DNA of 64,000 nucleotides from Flavobacterium sp. NG2. GTDB lineage: Bacteria; Bacteroidota; Bacteroidia; Flavobacteriales; Flavobacteriaceae. The DNA is taken from contig NZ_CP139420.1 in NCBI RefSeq assembly GCF_034119845.1, forward strand, positions 3,660,001 to 3,724,000, given 5' to 3'. Shown here piece by piece: positions 52,478-63,369 of the stretch (position 1 is its first letter; the number at the start of each line of letters is the position of its first letter). The position numbers and the translations under genes are program-made. The notes beneath the pieces are model-generated. The model saw only the letters and a program-made list of their open reading frames with translations. It searched no databases and was not told the DNA's origin.

Positions 52478-55400
52478 TTATGAATTTTTATTTGCTTCCA
52501 AACCGTCATTTTCTTTTTTAGAAAACAATGTACTTTTGGAAGTTTCGAATAATAAATAAAGGATTGGCAAGACAATCAATGTCAATAAAGTCGCCGACAT
52601 CAATCCACCAATTACGACCGTGGCCAATGGTTTTTGCACCTCTGCCCCTCCACTATTGGATAACGCCATAGGCAAAAATCCTAAAGATGCTACTGCTGCC
52701 GTCATTAAAACGGGTCTCAATCTGGTTTTCGTCCCTATTCGAATACGCTCGAGCGGACTCGAAATTCCCTCGGCTTTCAGTTGGTTGAAATACGAAATAA
52801 GTACGATTCCATTTAAAACGGCGATTCCGAATAAAGCGATGAATCCTATTCCTGCCGAAATACTAAAGGGCATTCCTCTCCACCATAATGCATACACACC
52901 ACCAATGGCAGATAAAGGAATAGCTGTAAATATCAATAATGATTGCTTGATGCTGTCAAAAGTAAAATACAGCAAGACTAAAATTAATCCCAAAGCCACG
53001 GGAACAGCAACCGAAAGGCGTTTGTTTGCTTCAATTAAATTTTGAAACTGCCCTCCATAGGTAACATAATAACCCGAAGGAAGTTGGAATTGAGCATCTA
53101 GCTTTTGTTGAATTTCTTCAACCACACTTTTAATGTCGCGTCCACGAACGTTCAATCCCACTGTAATTCTGCGTTTTCCGTTTTCTCGGGATACTTGTAC
53201 AGGTCCTTGCTCATAGCTGATAGTTGCTACTTGTGAGAGCGGTACTTGTTGGCCATTGGGTAACGGAATAAATAAATTACTAACATCTGTTATATCAGAG
53301 CGGTTTGTTTCATCCATTCGAACCACAACATCAAAACGTTTGCTTTGGTCGTAAATTTTTCCGGCCACATCACCTGCAAACGAAGAACGTATCACCTGAT
53401 TAATATCGACAATATTTAAACCGTACAAAGCAATTTTATTGTAATCGTATTTGATGGTGATTTGAGGTAAACCCGTGACTTTTTCAGCTTTTAAATCGCC
53501 CACACCTTCAATGGATTTTACTTTCGAAATTAACTCATCAGCTTTGGCAGCCAAAACATCCAAATCGTCACCAAAAATCTTAATTGCAATATCGCTTTTG
53601 CTTCCCGTCATCAGTTCGTTAAAACGCATTTGAATTGGTTGTGACACTTCAATAGAAACATAGGACAGCTTCTTGTTTATTTCCGCTTTCATCGCTTCCC
53701 CGATTTCTTCCCAATTTTTGTATTTGTGATCCCATTCGCTTTTGTCTTTTAAAACGATTACGATATCTCCATTTTCAATAGGCATAGGGTCAGTTGGGAT
53801 TTCTCCCGTTCCTATTTTGGTAACAATCGTTTGGATTTCAGGAAACTTAGCTTTTAATATTTTCTCGCATTCTGTGGTGGCTTGAATCATTTCGGTCAAC
53901 GAACTACCAGTCATGATTCTTGTTTCGAATGCTAAATCGCCTTCTTCAATGGTCGGTATAAATTCGCCTCCCATATTTTGGAACACAAAAAATGCAATAG
54001 CAAAAAGTGCCAAGGCAATCCCCAATACCAATGTTTTCAAACGCAAGGCTTTCTCTAAAAAAGGTGTGTATATATTCTCGAACCACAGCATCATGCGGTC
54101 ACTAAAATTGGTTTTGTGTTCTGTTTTTTTCGACAAAAAGAGTGCACTCATCATCGGTACGTAGGTTAACGATAAGATAAAAGCACCTAAAACCGCAAAT
54201 CCTACTGTCATTGCCATCGGTCGGAACATTTTTCCTTCGGTACCTACCAAAGCGAGGATAGGCAAATACACAATCAAAATGATAATTTCACCAAAAGCAG
54301 CACTGTTCCTAATCTTGGAAGCCGACTCGTAAACCTCAACATCCATTTCGCCTTGCGTAAGTTCTTTTATTCTGGTTCGCTTTTGCAAATGATGCATGGT
54401 CGCTTCTACGATAATCACCGCACCATCGACAATGATTCCAAAATCAATCGCCCCCAAACTCATTAAGTTTCCGCTTACGCCAAAGGCATTCATCAAAATC
54501 ACAGCAAACAACATCGCCAGCGGAATCACCGAAGCTACAATCAATCCCGCTCGAAAATTTCCAAGGAATAAAATCAAAACAAAAATCACGATTAAGGCTC
54601 CTTCCAAAAGGTTGGTTGATACCGTTCCAATGGCATTATCCACTAATTTACTTCGGTCAATAAAAGCTTCTGCTACGACTCCTTCAGGTAATGTTTTATT
54701 GATTTGAGCCATTTTCTCTTTGACTCTTTTCACCACAGCGCTTGAATTTTCGCCTTTTAACATCAAGACCAAACCCGAAACGATTTCGCCTTTTCCATCC
54801 TTAGTAGAAGCTCCGTAACGCAAGGCAACACCTTCTTGTACCTTCGCCACATCGCGAACCAAAACAGGAGCACCATTGCGGTTTTTTATCACTACATTCT
54901 CTAAATCCTTAATCCCTTTGGCCATCCCTACGCCACGAATGAAATAGGCGTATTGGTCTTTTTCGATATATGCACCACCTGTATTTTGATTGTTTTTTTG
55001 TAAAGCATCAAAAATCTCAGTAATCGTTATCCCTAGACTATTCAGCGTATTGGGGTTAACCGCAATTTCATATTGCTTTAGTTTTCCTCCCCAAGTACTA
55101 ATTTCTGCTACCCCCTCTGTCCCTTGTAATTGTGGAACGATAATCCAGTCTTGAATTGTACGCAATTGAACAGCATCATATTTGTCTTCATAGCCTTTTT
55201 TAGCATAGACATCGTATTGATAAATTTCGCCAAGACCGGTTGAAATAGGAGCCAATTCTGGAGAACCCGCATAGGCTGGAATGTTTTCTTGTGCTTTTTT
55301 AAGACGTTGAAAAATTTGTTCTCTCGCCCAATAAATATCCACATCCTCCTTGAAAACTACCGTCACCACCGAAAGCCCAAAACGGGAAATGCTTCGGAGT

Positions 55401-55642
55401 TCGATGATTTTTGGGATGGTTTTCACCTCCTGCTCCAGTGGATAGGTAATTAATTGCTCTACTTCCTGACTCGCCAATGTGGGAGCGGTAGTAATAATTT
55501 GCACCTGATTGTTTGTTACATCTGGCAAAGCATCAATGGGCAATTGACTGAGTGAATAACTTCCCACCCCAATAAGCACACAGGTAAAAAGCAGTATAAT
55601 GAATTTATTCTTTATACTGAATTGTATTATTTTGTCTAACAT
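52478..55642 (-). CDS. CzcA/CusA-family heavy-metal RND pump
   Basis: This 1054-residue inner-membrane proton antiporter exports metal ions such as Co, Zn, Cd, Cu or Ag. The N-terminus 'MLDKIIQFSIKNKFIILLFT' and 'LPIDALPDVTNNQVQI' are typical of heavy-metal RND pumps. The fourth membrane segment has 'GAIDFGIIVDGAVIIVEATM', where two Asp residues carry protons in this group (D-x-x-x-x-x-D). Substrate class cannot be settled from these motifs. It is the first of three genes in the order pump, channel, adaptor; a DUF6660-like gene lies 266 bp upstream. Confidence 0.95.
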   Translation of the reverse strand: MLDKIIQFSIKNKFIILLFTCVLIGVGSYSLSQLPIDALPDVTNNQVQIITTAPTLASQEVEQLITYPLEQEVKTIPKIIELRSISRFGLSVVTVVFKEDVDIYWAREQIFQRLKKAQENIPAYAGSPELAPISTGLGEIYQYDVYAKKGYEDKYDAVQLRTIQDWIIVPQLQGTEGVAEISTWGGKLKQYEIAVNPNTLNSLGITITEIFDALQKNNQNTGGAYIEKDQYAYFIRGVGMAKGIKDLENVVIKNRNGAPVLVRDVAKVQEGVALRYGASTKDGKGEIVSGLVLMLKGENSSAVVKRVKEKMAQINKTLPEGVVAEAFIDRSKLVDNAIGTVSTNLLEGALIVIFVLILFLGNFRAGLIVASVIPLAMLFAVILMNAFGVSGNLMSLGAIDFGIIVDGAVIIVEATMHHLQKRTRIKELTQGEMDVEVYESASKIRNSAAFGEIIILIVYLPILALVGTEGKMFRPMAMTVGFAVLGAFILSLTYVPMMSALFLSKKTEHKTNFSDRMMLWFENIYTPFLEKALRLKTLVLGIALALFAIAFFVFQNMGGEFIPTIEEGDLAFETRIMTGSSLTEMIQATTECEKILKAKFPEIQTIVTKIGTGEIPTDPMPIENGDIVIVLKDKSEWDHKYKNWEEIGEAMKAEINKKLSYVSIEVSQPIQMRFNELMTGSKSDIAIKIFGDDLDVLAAKADELISKVKSIEGVGDLKAEKVTGLPQITIKYDYNKIALYGLNIVDINQVIRSSFAGDVAGKIYDQSKRFDVVVRMDETNRSDITDVSNLFIPLPNGQQVPLSQVATISYEQGPVQVSRENGKRRITVGLNVRGRDIKSVVEEIQQKLDAQFQLPSGYYVTYGGQFQNLIEANKRLSVAVPVALGLILVLLYFTFDSIKQSLLIFTAIPLSAIGGVYALWWRGMPFSISAGIGFIALFGIAVLNGIVLISYFNQLKAEGISSPLERIRIGTKTRLRPVLMTAAVASLGFLPMALSNSGGAEVQKPLATVVIGGLMSATLLTLIVLPILYLLFETSKSTLFSKKENDGLEANKNS

Positions 55643-55908
55643 GTTAGAATATCATAGATTAGAAATTTAGCAAACTAGCGCTTGCTCTCGCTGTGAATAC
55701 ACCTAAGTTTAATTCTAAAAGCTAATGTCATAGTATCAATATACATGACTTATAATAGCCCACAGATGAAACAAATTAAACAGATTAGCACTGATTTTTT
55801 TTATTTTCAGAATAAACAAAAGCAACAGTTTATCCACCTAACATCAGTTACATCCGTTTTGTCCGTGGACCAAAAGCAACTACATTTTGTAGCTTTTAGA
55901 CGGAATTA
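55643..55908. other. Gap between the DUF6660-like gene and the efflux pump gene
   Basis: 266 bp with no gene. It holds 'CCCACAGATGAAACAAATTA' and 'AACAGATTAGCACTGATTTT', a scattered flavobacterial intergenic type. No clear -7 box or terminator was seen on the minus strand, so it is unresolved whether the upstream gene is co-transcribed with the pump. Confidence 0.35.
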
Positions 55909-56235
55909 TTAGGCTATTTGCGGGGGTTGCCAAATACTTCCAAAGAAATTGGAAGAGGCAATTGAGGTATAAAAAGAATGAGAAGACTTTATTTCTTCAA
56001 AAAGGACTGTGACTAGCGTAGGTACAACTGCCACATAGGTTAACGTATGAAAACCACAACAACTACACACACAAAAAGGCGAACATAAATCATTATCGAC
56101 ATCGTGTGAATGCTCCGCATCTGTAGTACTGTGAATTTCAGCTTGATGTGCCAAACTATCGGCTAACTTATCTGCACAAGGCAGACACGAAAGCACAACT
56201 AAGTAGATGGAGAATATGATGTTTAGCATTTTCAT
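55909..56235 (-). CDS. DUF6660-like Cys/His-rich small protein upstream of the efflux operon
   Basis: The 108-residue protein has an N-terminal hydrophobic segment containing 'SCLPCADK', a His/Asp stretch 'AEHSHDVDNDL' and a cysteine cluster 'CSPFCVCSCCGFH'. The rest has a further hydrophobic helix. The composition fits a small metal-binding envelope protein. Proteins of this type (DUF6660) are often found directly upstream of CzcA systems in Bacteroidota, as here. A role as metal sensor or chaperone for the pump is inferred. Confidence 0.7.
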   Translation of the reverse strand: MKMLNIIFSIYLVVLSCLPCADKLADSLAHQAEIHSTTDAEHSHDVDNDLCSPFCVCSCCGFHTLTYVAVVPTLVTVLFEEIKSSHSFYTSIASSNFFGSIWQPPQIA

Positions 56236-56562
56236 TCCTGTAAAAATAGGAATAATAAATAAATTCTTTCCCTTATTATGGCTTTTTTAAGAATTTCAAC
56301 ACCAAAATGGTTGTTTCTAGAACTTCAACTGTTATTTTTTTATTCTTGATAATGTTTCTACCAATGGAATTCACGGAACACTTACTAAAAATAAAAGTAT
56401 AGTGAGGTAATCTGAAACCGAATTCCTATTTCTCCATACTCTATTATCAAATCAATTGCGATCAAGATTCTACAATGAGAAGCTATTGCACAAACACCTC
56501 CGATTACAAGTTCTTTTTAAATGAATATTTTATTATTAATTTACAACCAAAAACAGTATCCG
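56236..56562. other. Intergenic stretch, nothing recognised
   Basis: About 327 bp of AT-rich DNA between the divergent DUF6660-like and dihydrofolate reductase-like genes. No hairpin, box or ORF was found that can be supported. Confidence 0.4.
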
Positions 56563-57099
56563 ATGAACAACAGAAAACTAATTTTATATATAGCTTGCTC
56601 TTTAGATGGCTATATAGCGAAACCAAATGATGATTTAAGTTTTTTAAATAGTGTCCAAAAGGAAGGAGAAGACTATGGCTATAGTTCATTTATATCAACT
56701 ATTGACACAGTAATTATTGGAAGAAAGACCTATGATTGGGTTATCAATCAAGGAATTGAGTTTCCGCACGCAGACAAAGAATCATATATCATAACAAGAA
56801 CAACTAAAGAGAAAGAAGGAAACTTAACATTTTACAACGGTAATCTTCCTGATTTGGTAAAAAAGTTGAAAAGCAAAAACGGAAAAAATATCTTTTGTGA
56901 TGGTGGAGCCGAAATTGTACACGAACTACTTAAAGAAAAACTACTTGATGAAATTATAATTTCTATTATACCCATTTTGGTTGGTGATGGCATTAGGTTA
57001 TTTAAAAGTGACAGACCAGAACAAGAACTCACACTATTATCATCAAAAAATTATGATAGTGGACTTGTTCAATTACACTATAAAATAAAAACAGCATAA
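56563..57099 (+). CDS. Dihydrofolate reductase-like (RibD C-terminal) protein
   Basis: The ATG at 56563 is preferred to that at 56521 because it directly precedes the domain ('MNNRKLILYIACSLDGYIAK'); 178 residues. The RibD_C/DHFR-like fold shows 'DTVIIGRKTYDWV', 'KNIFCDGGAEIVHELL' and 'DEIIISIIPILVGDGIRLF'. These NADPH-dependent reductases are often annotated only by fold; the substrate is not known. It stands alone between two unrelated genes. Confidence 0.85.
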   Translation: MNNRKLILYIACSLDGYIAKPNDDLSFLNSVQKEGEDYGYSSFISTIDTVIIGRKTYDWVINQGIEFPHADKESYIITRTTKEKEGNLTFYNGNLPDLVKKLKSKNGKNIFCDGGAEIVHELLKEKLLDEIIISIIPILVGDGIRLFKSDRPEQELTLLSSKNYDSGLVQLHYKIKTA

Positions 57100-57232
57100 A
57101 CCCATCTTACTTTCTAACACCTAATTTTTATGCGCTATACAGCAAAAAAACTTTCTTAGAGTAGATTTTTCGTTTTACTAAAGTGCTGCAATAAATTACA
57201 AAGTTTTAAGTTCGAATCTGAAACTAATAAAA

Positions 57233-57260
57233 AATCCCAACTGCTTTCACAATCGGGATT
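57233..57260 (-). terminator. Terminator of the cyclophilin-FKBP gene
   Basis: Stem AATCCC / GGGATT with a 16-base loop; on the minus strand it is followed by TTTTATTAG. Confidence 0.55.
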
Positions 57261-57284
57261 AGGTATGATTTCAAATAAAATGAA

Positions 57285-58217
57285 TTATTTTACATCCATT
57301 AATTCTACATCGAAAATTAAAGTAGCGTTTGGTGGAATTACTCCTCCTGCTCCATTAGCTCCGTATCCTAAGTGAGAAGGAATCACAAAACGAGCTTTAT
57401 CACCTACTTTTAATAAAGCGATACCTTCGTCCCATCCTTCGATTACTTGACCTTGACCTAATTTAAATTCGATTGGTTTTTTTCTTGGGTAAGAAGAATC
57501 AAAAACTTTTCCTTCTGGTAATTGTCCTGTATAATGTACTGAAACTGTTTTACCTGCAGCTGCTTGTTTACCTTCACCTTTTTGGATGAATTGGTAACGC
57601 AATCCGCTTTCCGTTTTTTCAAATCCAGCCGCTAATTTCTCCATAGCTTCTTCAGCAGCAGCTTTCTCAGCTTCTAAACGTTTTTTGCGGTTTCCTTCAA
57701 AAGTACGGAAAGCTTCAACAGCATTCCATTTTTGAGCTTCCTCACCTACTCTTACAATTTCCAAAGTTTCAAGAGCATCTCCTTGAGCAACAGCGTCTAC
57801 TACATCTTGTCCTTCTACAACCTGACCAAAAACAGTATGTTTTCCGTCTAACCAAGAAGTAGGTACGTGCGTAATATAAAATTGAGAACCGTTAGTTCCA
57901 GGACCTGCATTAGCCATAGCTAAAACTCCTGGTTTGTCATGTTTCAAACTTGGGTGAAATTCATCATCAAATTTGTATCCTGGACCACCTGTTCCTGTTC
58001 CTTGAGGACAACCTCCTTGAATCATAAAATCAGGAATTACTCTATGAAAACTTAATCCATCATAATATTTTGTTCCTTGAGGCTTTACGCTGTTTTCTAA
58101 ATTCCCTTCAGCAAGTGCTACAAAATTCCCTACTGTACCAGGAGTCAAATCGTGCGTTAATTTCACTAAAATAGCACCTTTAGAAGTGTTGAATTTAGCA
58201 TATATTCCGTTTTCCAT
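57285..58217 (-). CDS. Peptidyl-prolyl isomerase: cyclophilin-FKBP fusion
   Basis: The 310-residue protein joins two unrelated isomerase folds. Residues about 1-165 are a cyclophilin ('[20 protein letters not shown]', '[19 protein letters not shown]'), with the Phe/Arg active site of 'FHRV'. A charged helical linker follows ('[20 protein letters not shown]'). Residues about 205-310 are an FKBP ('[19 protein letters not shown]', '[20 protein letters not shown]', '[14 protein letters not shown]'). Both domains speed proline isomerisation in protein folding. No signal peptide. Dual immunophilins of this order are known from Flavobacterium. Confidence 0.93.
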   Translation of the reverse strand: MENGIYAKFNTSKGAILVKLTHDLTPGTVGNFVALAEGNLENSVKPQGTKYYDGLSFHRVIPDFMIQGGCPQGTGTGGPGYKFDDEFHPSLKHDKPGVLAMANAGPGTNGSQFYITHVPTSWLDGKHTVFGQVVEGQDVVDAVAQGDALETLEIVRVGEEAQKWNAVEAFRTFEGNRKKRLEAEKAAAEEAMEKLAAGFEKTESGLRYQFIQKGEGKQAAAGKTVSVHYTGQLPEGKVFDSSYPRKKPIEFKLGQGQVIEGWDEGIALLKVGDKARFVIPSHLGYGANGAGGVIPPNATLIFDVELMDVK

Positions 58218-58240
58218 TGTATATTATTTTTATTGAGGTG

Positions 58241-58256
58241 CAAAATTACAAATTTA
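58241..58256 (-). promoter_or_regulatory. Two overlapping-candidate -7 boxes of the cyclophilin-FKBP gene
   Basis: CAAAATTA (58241-58248) and CAAATTTA (58249-58256) read TAATTTTG and TAAATTTG on the minus strand, 23-31 bp before the ATG. Either could be used. Confidence 0.5.
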
Positions 58257-58368
58257 ATAGGGAATTTGAAAGTTTGATTTTCAGGTTAAGTGTGGGAAGT
58301 TGCAAGTTAGAAATTGAGAGCTTGAAACTTCCAGCTCCCCGCTCCCTCAAAGTCATTAATTTAAGAAG

Positions 58369-58512
58369 TTTACCGTCACTTTGAGTGATTTTTAATAACA
58401 ATGCGACAGCTATATTATTAAAAAAGGGATCGAGAAGTTTTGTTTAAACTAGAGTTCTCGATACTGAGATAAAATTTTCTGTCGCAAATTTTATCTCAAC
58501 TCGAACTGACGA
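58369..58512. repeat. Nested three-hairpin palindromic element, copy 2
   Basis: The outer arms begin GTCACTTTGAGT and end CTCGAACTGAC. Inside are three hairpins: TTTTAATAA / TTATTAAAA, ATCGAGAA / TTCTCGAT, and TGAGATAAAATTT / AAATTTTATCTCA. The first and third stems have other sequences than in copy 1 (49657-49803) yet pair in the same places, and the loop word GCGACAGCT / CTGTCGC recurs. It occupies most of the 435-bp gap before trmD. Confidence 0.75.
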
Positions 58513-58618
58513 TAGCTTAACTTAATGAATTTTTCGCTCCCTTCTCCCTTCTCCCTTCTCCCCACTTCTAACTATTGACATTTGAAATTGACTTTTATAA
58601 TTGCTATTGAAATCTTTG

Positions 58619-58626
58619 TACCTTTG
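58619..58626 (+). promoter_or_regulatory. Bacteroidota -7 box (TACCTTTG) of trmD
   Basis: Exact TAnnTTTG match 26 bp before the trmD ATG. Confidence 0.6.
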
Positions 58627-58652
58627 CCAATTCAAAATTTAGACAACAACTC

Positions 58653-59327
58653 ATGCGTATTGACATTATTACCGTATTACCCGATTTATTGAGAAGTCCG
58701 TTTGAAGCTTCGATTATGAAACGTGCTATTGATAAAGGATTGGTGGAAGTTCACATTCACAATTTACGTGATTATACCACTAACAGACAAAAAAGTGTAG
58801 ATGATTATCCTTTTGGTGGTGGTGCAGGAATGGTAATGACAGTACAACCTATTGACGCTTGTATTACGCATTTGAAAAGCGAAAGAGCGTACGACGAAAT
58901 CATCTATATGTCACCTGACGGAGATACGTTGAACCAAAAAATGGCTAACACCATGTCCATGTATGAGAATATCATCATTTTGTGTGGACATTATAAAGGA
59001 GTAGATCAAAGAGTACGCGATCATTTTATCACCAAGGAAATTTCGATAGGTGATTATGTACTGAGTGGTGGTGAATTAGGCGCATTAGTATTGTCAGATA
59101 CTTTAATTCGATTGATACCAGGCGTTTTGAGCGACGAAACCTCAGCATTAACGGATAGTTTCCAAGACGGTTTATTATCAGGACCTATTTACACTCGCCC
59201 TGCGGATTACAAAGGATGGAAAGTGCCGGATATTTTATTAAGTGGCCATTCTGCCAAAATTGACAAATGGCGCGAGGATACCGCTTATGAACATACAAAG
59301 AATAGAAGACCGGATTTGTTAGAATAA
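58653..59327 (+). CDS. trmD: tRNA (guanine-37-N1)-methyltransferase
   Basis: This 224-residue SPOUT enzyme methylates G37 beside the anticodon and so prevents frameshifts. Family motifs are '[13 protein letters not shown]', '[13 protein letters not shown]', '[13 protein letters not shown]', and the knot residues '[15 protein letters not shown]'. The C-terminal helical domain is complete. In most bacteria trmD and rplS form one operon; here they lie 227 bp apart and rplS has its own promoter and leader. Confidence 0.96.
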   Translation: MRIDIITVLPDLLRSPFEASIMKRAIDKGLVEVHIHNLRDYTTNRQKSVDDYPFGGGAGMVMTVQPIDACITHLKSERAYDEIIYMSPDGDTLNQKMANTMSMYENIIILCGHYKGVDQRVRDHFITKEISIGDYVLSGGELGALVLSDTLIRLIPGVLSDETSALTDSFQDGLLSGPIYTRPADYKGWKVPDILLSGHSAKIDKWREDTAYEHTKNRRPDLLE

Positions 59328-59338
59328 ATTTTCTTTAA

Positions 59339-59461
59339 AAATTCCAATATTTTAAATTCCAAATTCCAATTGATTAATCAGTTAAAAAATGGTATTAGGA
59401 ATTTGATTTTATTTAGAGTTTATTTTTTTATTGGAATTTGGAATTTCTTTTATTGGAATTT
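59339..59461. repeat. Long inverted repeat between trmD and rplS
   Basis: Arms of 32 bp (59339-59370 and 59430-59461) pair at 28 positions, each made of repeats of AAATTCCAA. The four mismatched bases sit together (TTTT against AAAG). The spacer is 59 bp and AT-rich. It could end the trmD transcript or be a small mobile palindrome. Confidence 0.7.
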
Positions 59462-59473
59462 AATTTTTTTAAC

Positions 59474-59481
59474 TACATTTG
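59474..59481 (+). promoter_or_regulatory. Bacteroidota -7 box (TACATTTG) of rplS
   Basis: Exact TAnnTTTG match 73 bp before the rplS ATG, which leaves room for a ~68-nt leader. Confidence 0.6.
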
Positions 59482-59486
59482 CACCC

Positions 59487-59554
59487 ACATTTGATTAACC
59501 TCTGGCGATACCCGTGAATGTTGGTCCGATATTAAACCATAATTAGCATTTAAA
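59487..59554 (+). ncRNA. Probable ribosomal-protein leader of rplS (L19 leader type)
   Basis: The ~68 bases between the -7 box and the rplS ATG are richer in G and C than usual leaders here ('CCTCTGGCGATACCCGTG') and hold a small stem TGGT / ACCA (about 59520-59542). A flavobacterial L19 leader has been described in a survey of ribosomal leaders. The match was made by position and style only, as no alignment could be run. Confidence 0.45.
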
Positions 59555-59905
59555 ATGGCAAATTTAGTAGACTTCGTTAATAGCGAATATGTTGCAAAAA
59601 AAGATTTCCCTGAATTCGGAGCTGGAGACACTATCACAGCTTACTACGAAATTAAAGAGGGTGAAAAAACAAGAACTCAGTTCTTTAAAGGAGTTGTAAT
59701 TCAAAGAAGAGGTACTGGAAGTACTGAAACTTTTACAATTCGTAAAATGTCAGGTGCAGTAGGTGTTGAGCGTATCTTCCCTATCAACTTACCAGCTTTA
59801 CAAAAAATTGAAATCAACAAAAAAGGAGCTGTACGTAGAGCTAGAATTTTCTACTTCAGAGAACTTACTGGTAAAAAAGCTAGAATTAAAGACAAAAGAA
59901 GATAG
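59555..59905 (+). CDS. rplS: 50S ribosomal protein L19
   Basis: The 116-residue protein sits at the subunit interface. Conserved parts are 'FGAGDTITAYYEIKEGEKTR', 'QFFKGVVIQRRGTGSTETFT', 'RKMSGAVGVERIFPINLPAL' and 'VRRARIFYFRELTGKKARI'. Length and ends are normal for the family. It is followed by a strong terminator. Confidence 0.97.
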   Translation: MANLVDFVNSEYVAKKDFPEFGAGDTITAYYEIKEGEKTRTQFFKGVVIQRRGTGSTETFTIRKMSGAVGVERIFPINLPALQKIEINKKGAVRRARIFYFRELTGKKARIKDKRR

Positions 59906-59924
59906 TTTACTATCCCTTTATACT

Positions 59925-59957
59925 AAAAGTCTCGACATTGTCGGGACTTTTTTTTTG
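59925..59957 (+). terminator. Terminator of rplS
   Basis: Stem AAAGTCTCGACA / TCGGGACTTT (with a G-T pair) and a run of T, 20 bp after the stop codon. Confidence 0.9.
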
Positions 59958-60097
59958 GTTTTGGCTACAGCCAAAAAGAGAATTCTCAAATAAAGGCCTT
60001 ATAATTAAAAAAATAACATTTTAAAGCGAAGTCGTTAGTTATCCCGCAATTCGGATATTTCTATGTTAAACGAGTCTGTATTTTAGTCTGATTTACA

Positions 60098-60105
60098 TAT
60101 CTTTG
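60098..60105 (+). promoter_or_regulatory. Bacteroidota -7 box (TATCTTTG) of icd
   Basis: Exact TAnnTTTG match 72 bp before the icd ATG. Confidence 0.6.
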
Positions 60106-60153
60106 CACGGCTTTATTCAAAGCAAGCATACTTTTCACTATTTAAATGCATAG

Positions 60154-62415
<2,262 letters not shown>

Positions 62416-62437
62416 TCGTTTTTACACTTACTATTCT

Positions 62438-62470
62438 AAAGACAACTCGAAAGGGTTGTCTTTTTTTTTG
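62438..62470 (+). terminator. Terminator of icd
   Basis: Stem AAAGACAAC / GTTGTCTTT with an 8-base loop and a run of T, 22 bp after the stop codon. Confidence 0.9.
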
Positions 62471-62514
62471 GAGCAAAAACACTTATTTTCATAACTACCC
62501 TCCCTCCCGCTTTC

Positions 62515-62568
62515 CGCTGCAATCTTTTCCTTTTTAAAAGAAAAAGGAAAAGGATTTTCGCTGCAATC
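62515..62568. repeat. Hairpin flanked by direct repeats CGCTGCAATC
   Basis: CGCTGCAATC at 62515-62524 and 62559-62568 flank and partly enter a 14-bp A/T-type hairpin (ATCTTTTCCTTTTT / AAAAAGGAAAAGGAT). The remainder of the gap 62471-62746 shows nothing that can be called. Confidence 0.55.
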
Positions 62569-62746
62569 GGGGCTCATTAAGTACGTTTTGTTTTCCATAA
62601 TTACACATAGATTGTTGTATTAGGACGAACTGCAAAACGATTGAACCACAAAGCTCCTAAGTACGAAAAGTGTTCACCAATTAAAAATCCATTTGATGAT
62701 TTGTAAGAAAAAAATAATATATTTGGAAATAAATAAAGTATGAAAC

Positions 62747-62823
62747 TTGTCATACATATCTACCCATATTGGGGTGGCTTTGTATGATTTTGTCATACAT
62801 ATAAACTAGTTACCAGCCATATG
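62747..62823. repeat. attC-like imperfect hairpin before the hypothetical gene, with direct repeats
   Basis: From 62765 to 62823 three stems can pair in line: CATAT / ATATG, GGTGGCT / AGTTACC (two G-T pairs) and TGTATGA / TCATACA, with short bulges between. The foot of the hairpin contains the first ATG of the next gene. TTGTCATACATAT occurs twice, at 62747-62759 and 62790-62802. Confidence 0.5.
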
Positions 62824-63354
62824 ATGAAAATTCCAACTAAAATAGAGATTCAGACTATTAACCAATTCGGAAATAGCAACCCAATGGAAAATATTCTTTT
62901 TGGCTTTAAAATTTTTGTCGATAATGATGATTCTTATTATACAACTTCCTTTTTTAAAACTGACAAAAATGGTATGATAATTTTGAATCAAAGTGACTTA
63001 ATAAATAATAGCGAGCTAAAACAGGAGAAAAATATCGAGGAATTCAAAAGCATAAAAGCGAATATTTATCCGTTAGAGAAAGAACTTACTGCTAGCATAA
63101 GGAAAGCGTCACAGAATTATATTGACGTAACTAAAAATAAAGAGATTTTGGAAAGTCAACTTATGCGAGAAGGCTTCACAAAAGACAATATAGAAATTGC
63201 GAAAAACTCTATAGAAAAAATGGCAGTTCAACAGAAAATAAACAATGAGCTATTTAAGGATTCAAAAAATGACTTGGTTCAAATAGTCACAACTTGCATT
63301 GAAGACGAATGGCTTAATGATTCAATCAAAACATACAAATTTATAATTATATAG
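62821..63354 (+). CDS. Hypothetical cassette-like protein, 177 aa
   Basis: The protein starts 'MMKIPTKIEIQTINQFGNSN' and has no signal peptide. The first third has beta-like sequence ('NILFGFKIFVDNDDSYYTT'); the rest is charged and helical ('EEFKSIKANIYPLEKELTAS', 'NIEIAKNSIEKMAVQQKINN'). No domain was recognised. It is flanked by inverted 13-mers: TTACCAGCCATAT at 62810-62822 and its near-exact reverse at 63357-63369. ATGs at 62821 and 62824 are both possible starts. Confidence 0.6.
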   Translation: MMKIPTKIEIQTINQFGNSNPMENILFGFKIFVDNDDSYYTTSFFKTDKNGMIILNQSDLINNSELKQEKNIEEFKSIKANIYPLEKELTASIRKASQNYIDVTKNKEILESQLMREGFTKDNIEIAKNSIEKMAVQQKINNELFKDSKNDLVQIVTTCIEDEWLNDSIKTYKFIII

Positions 63355-63356
63355 CA

Positions 63357-63369
63357 ATACGGCTGGTAA
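63357..63369. repeat. Right inverted 13-mer of the cassette-like unit
   Basis: ATACGGCTGGTAA is the reverse complement of TTACCAGCCGTAT, which matches the left 13-mer (62810-62822) at 12 of 13 positions. It lies three bases after the stop codon and directly against the group II intron 3' end. Confidence 0.6.

Noticed and set aside
58543..58562. CCCTTCT tandem repeat before trmD
   Set aside because: Three short copies in non-coding DNA with no link to a gene or structure; probably simple sequence.
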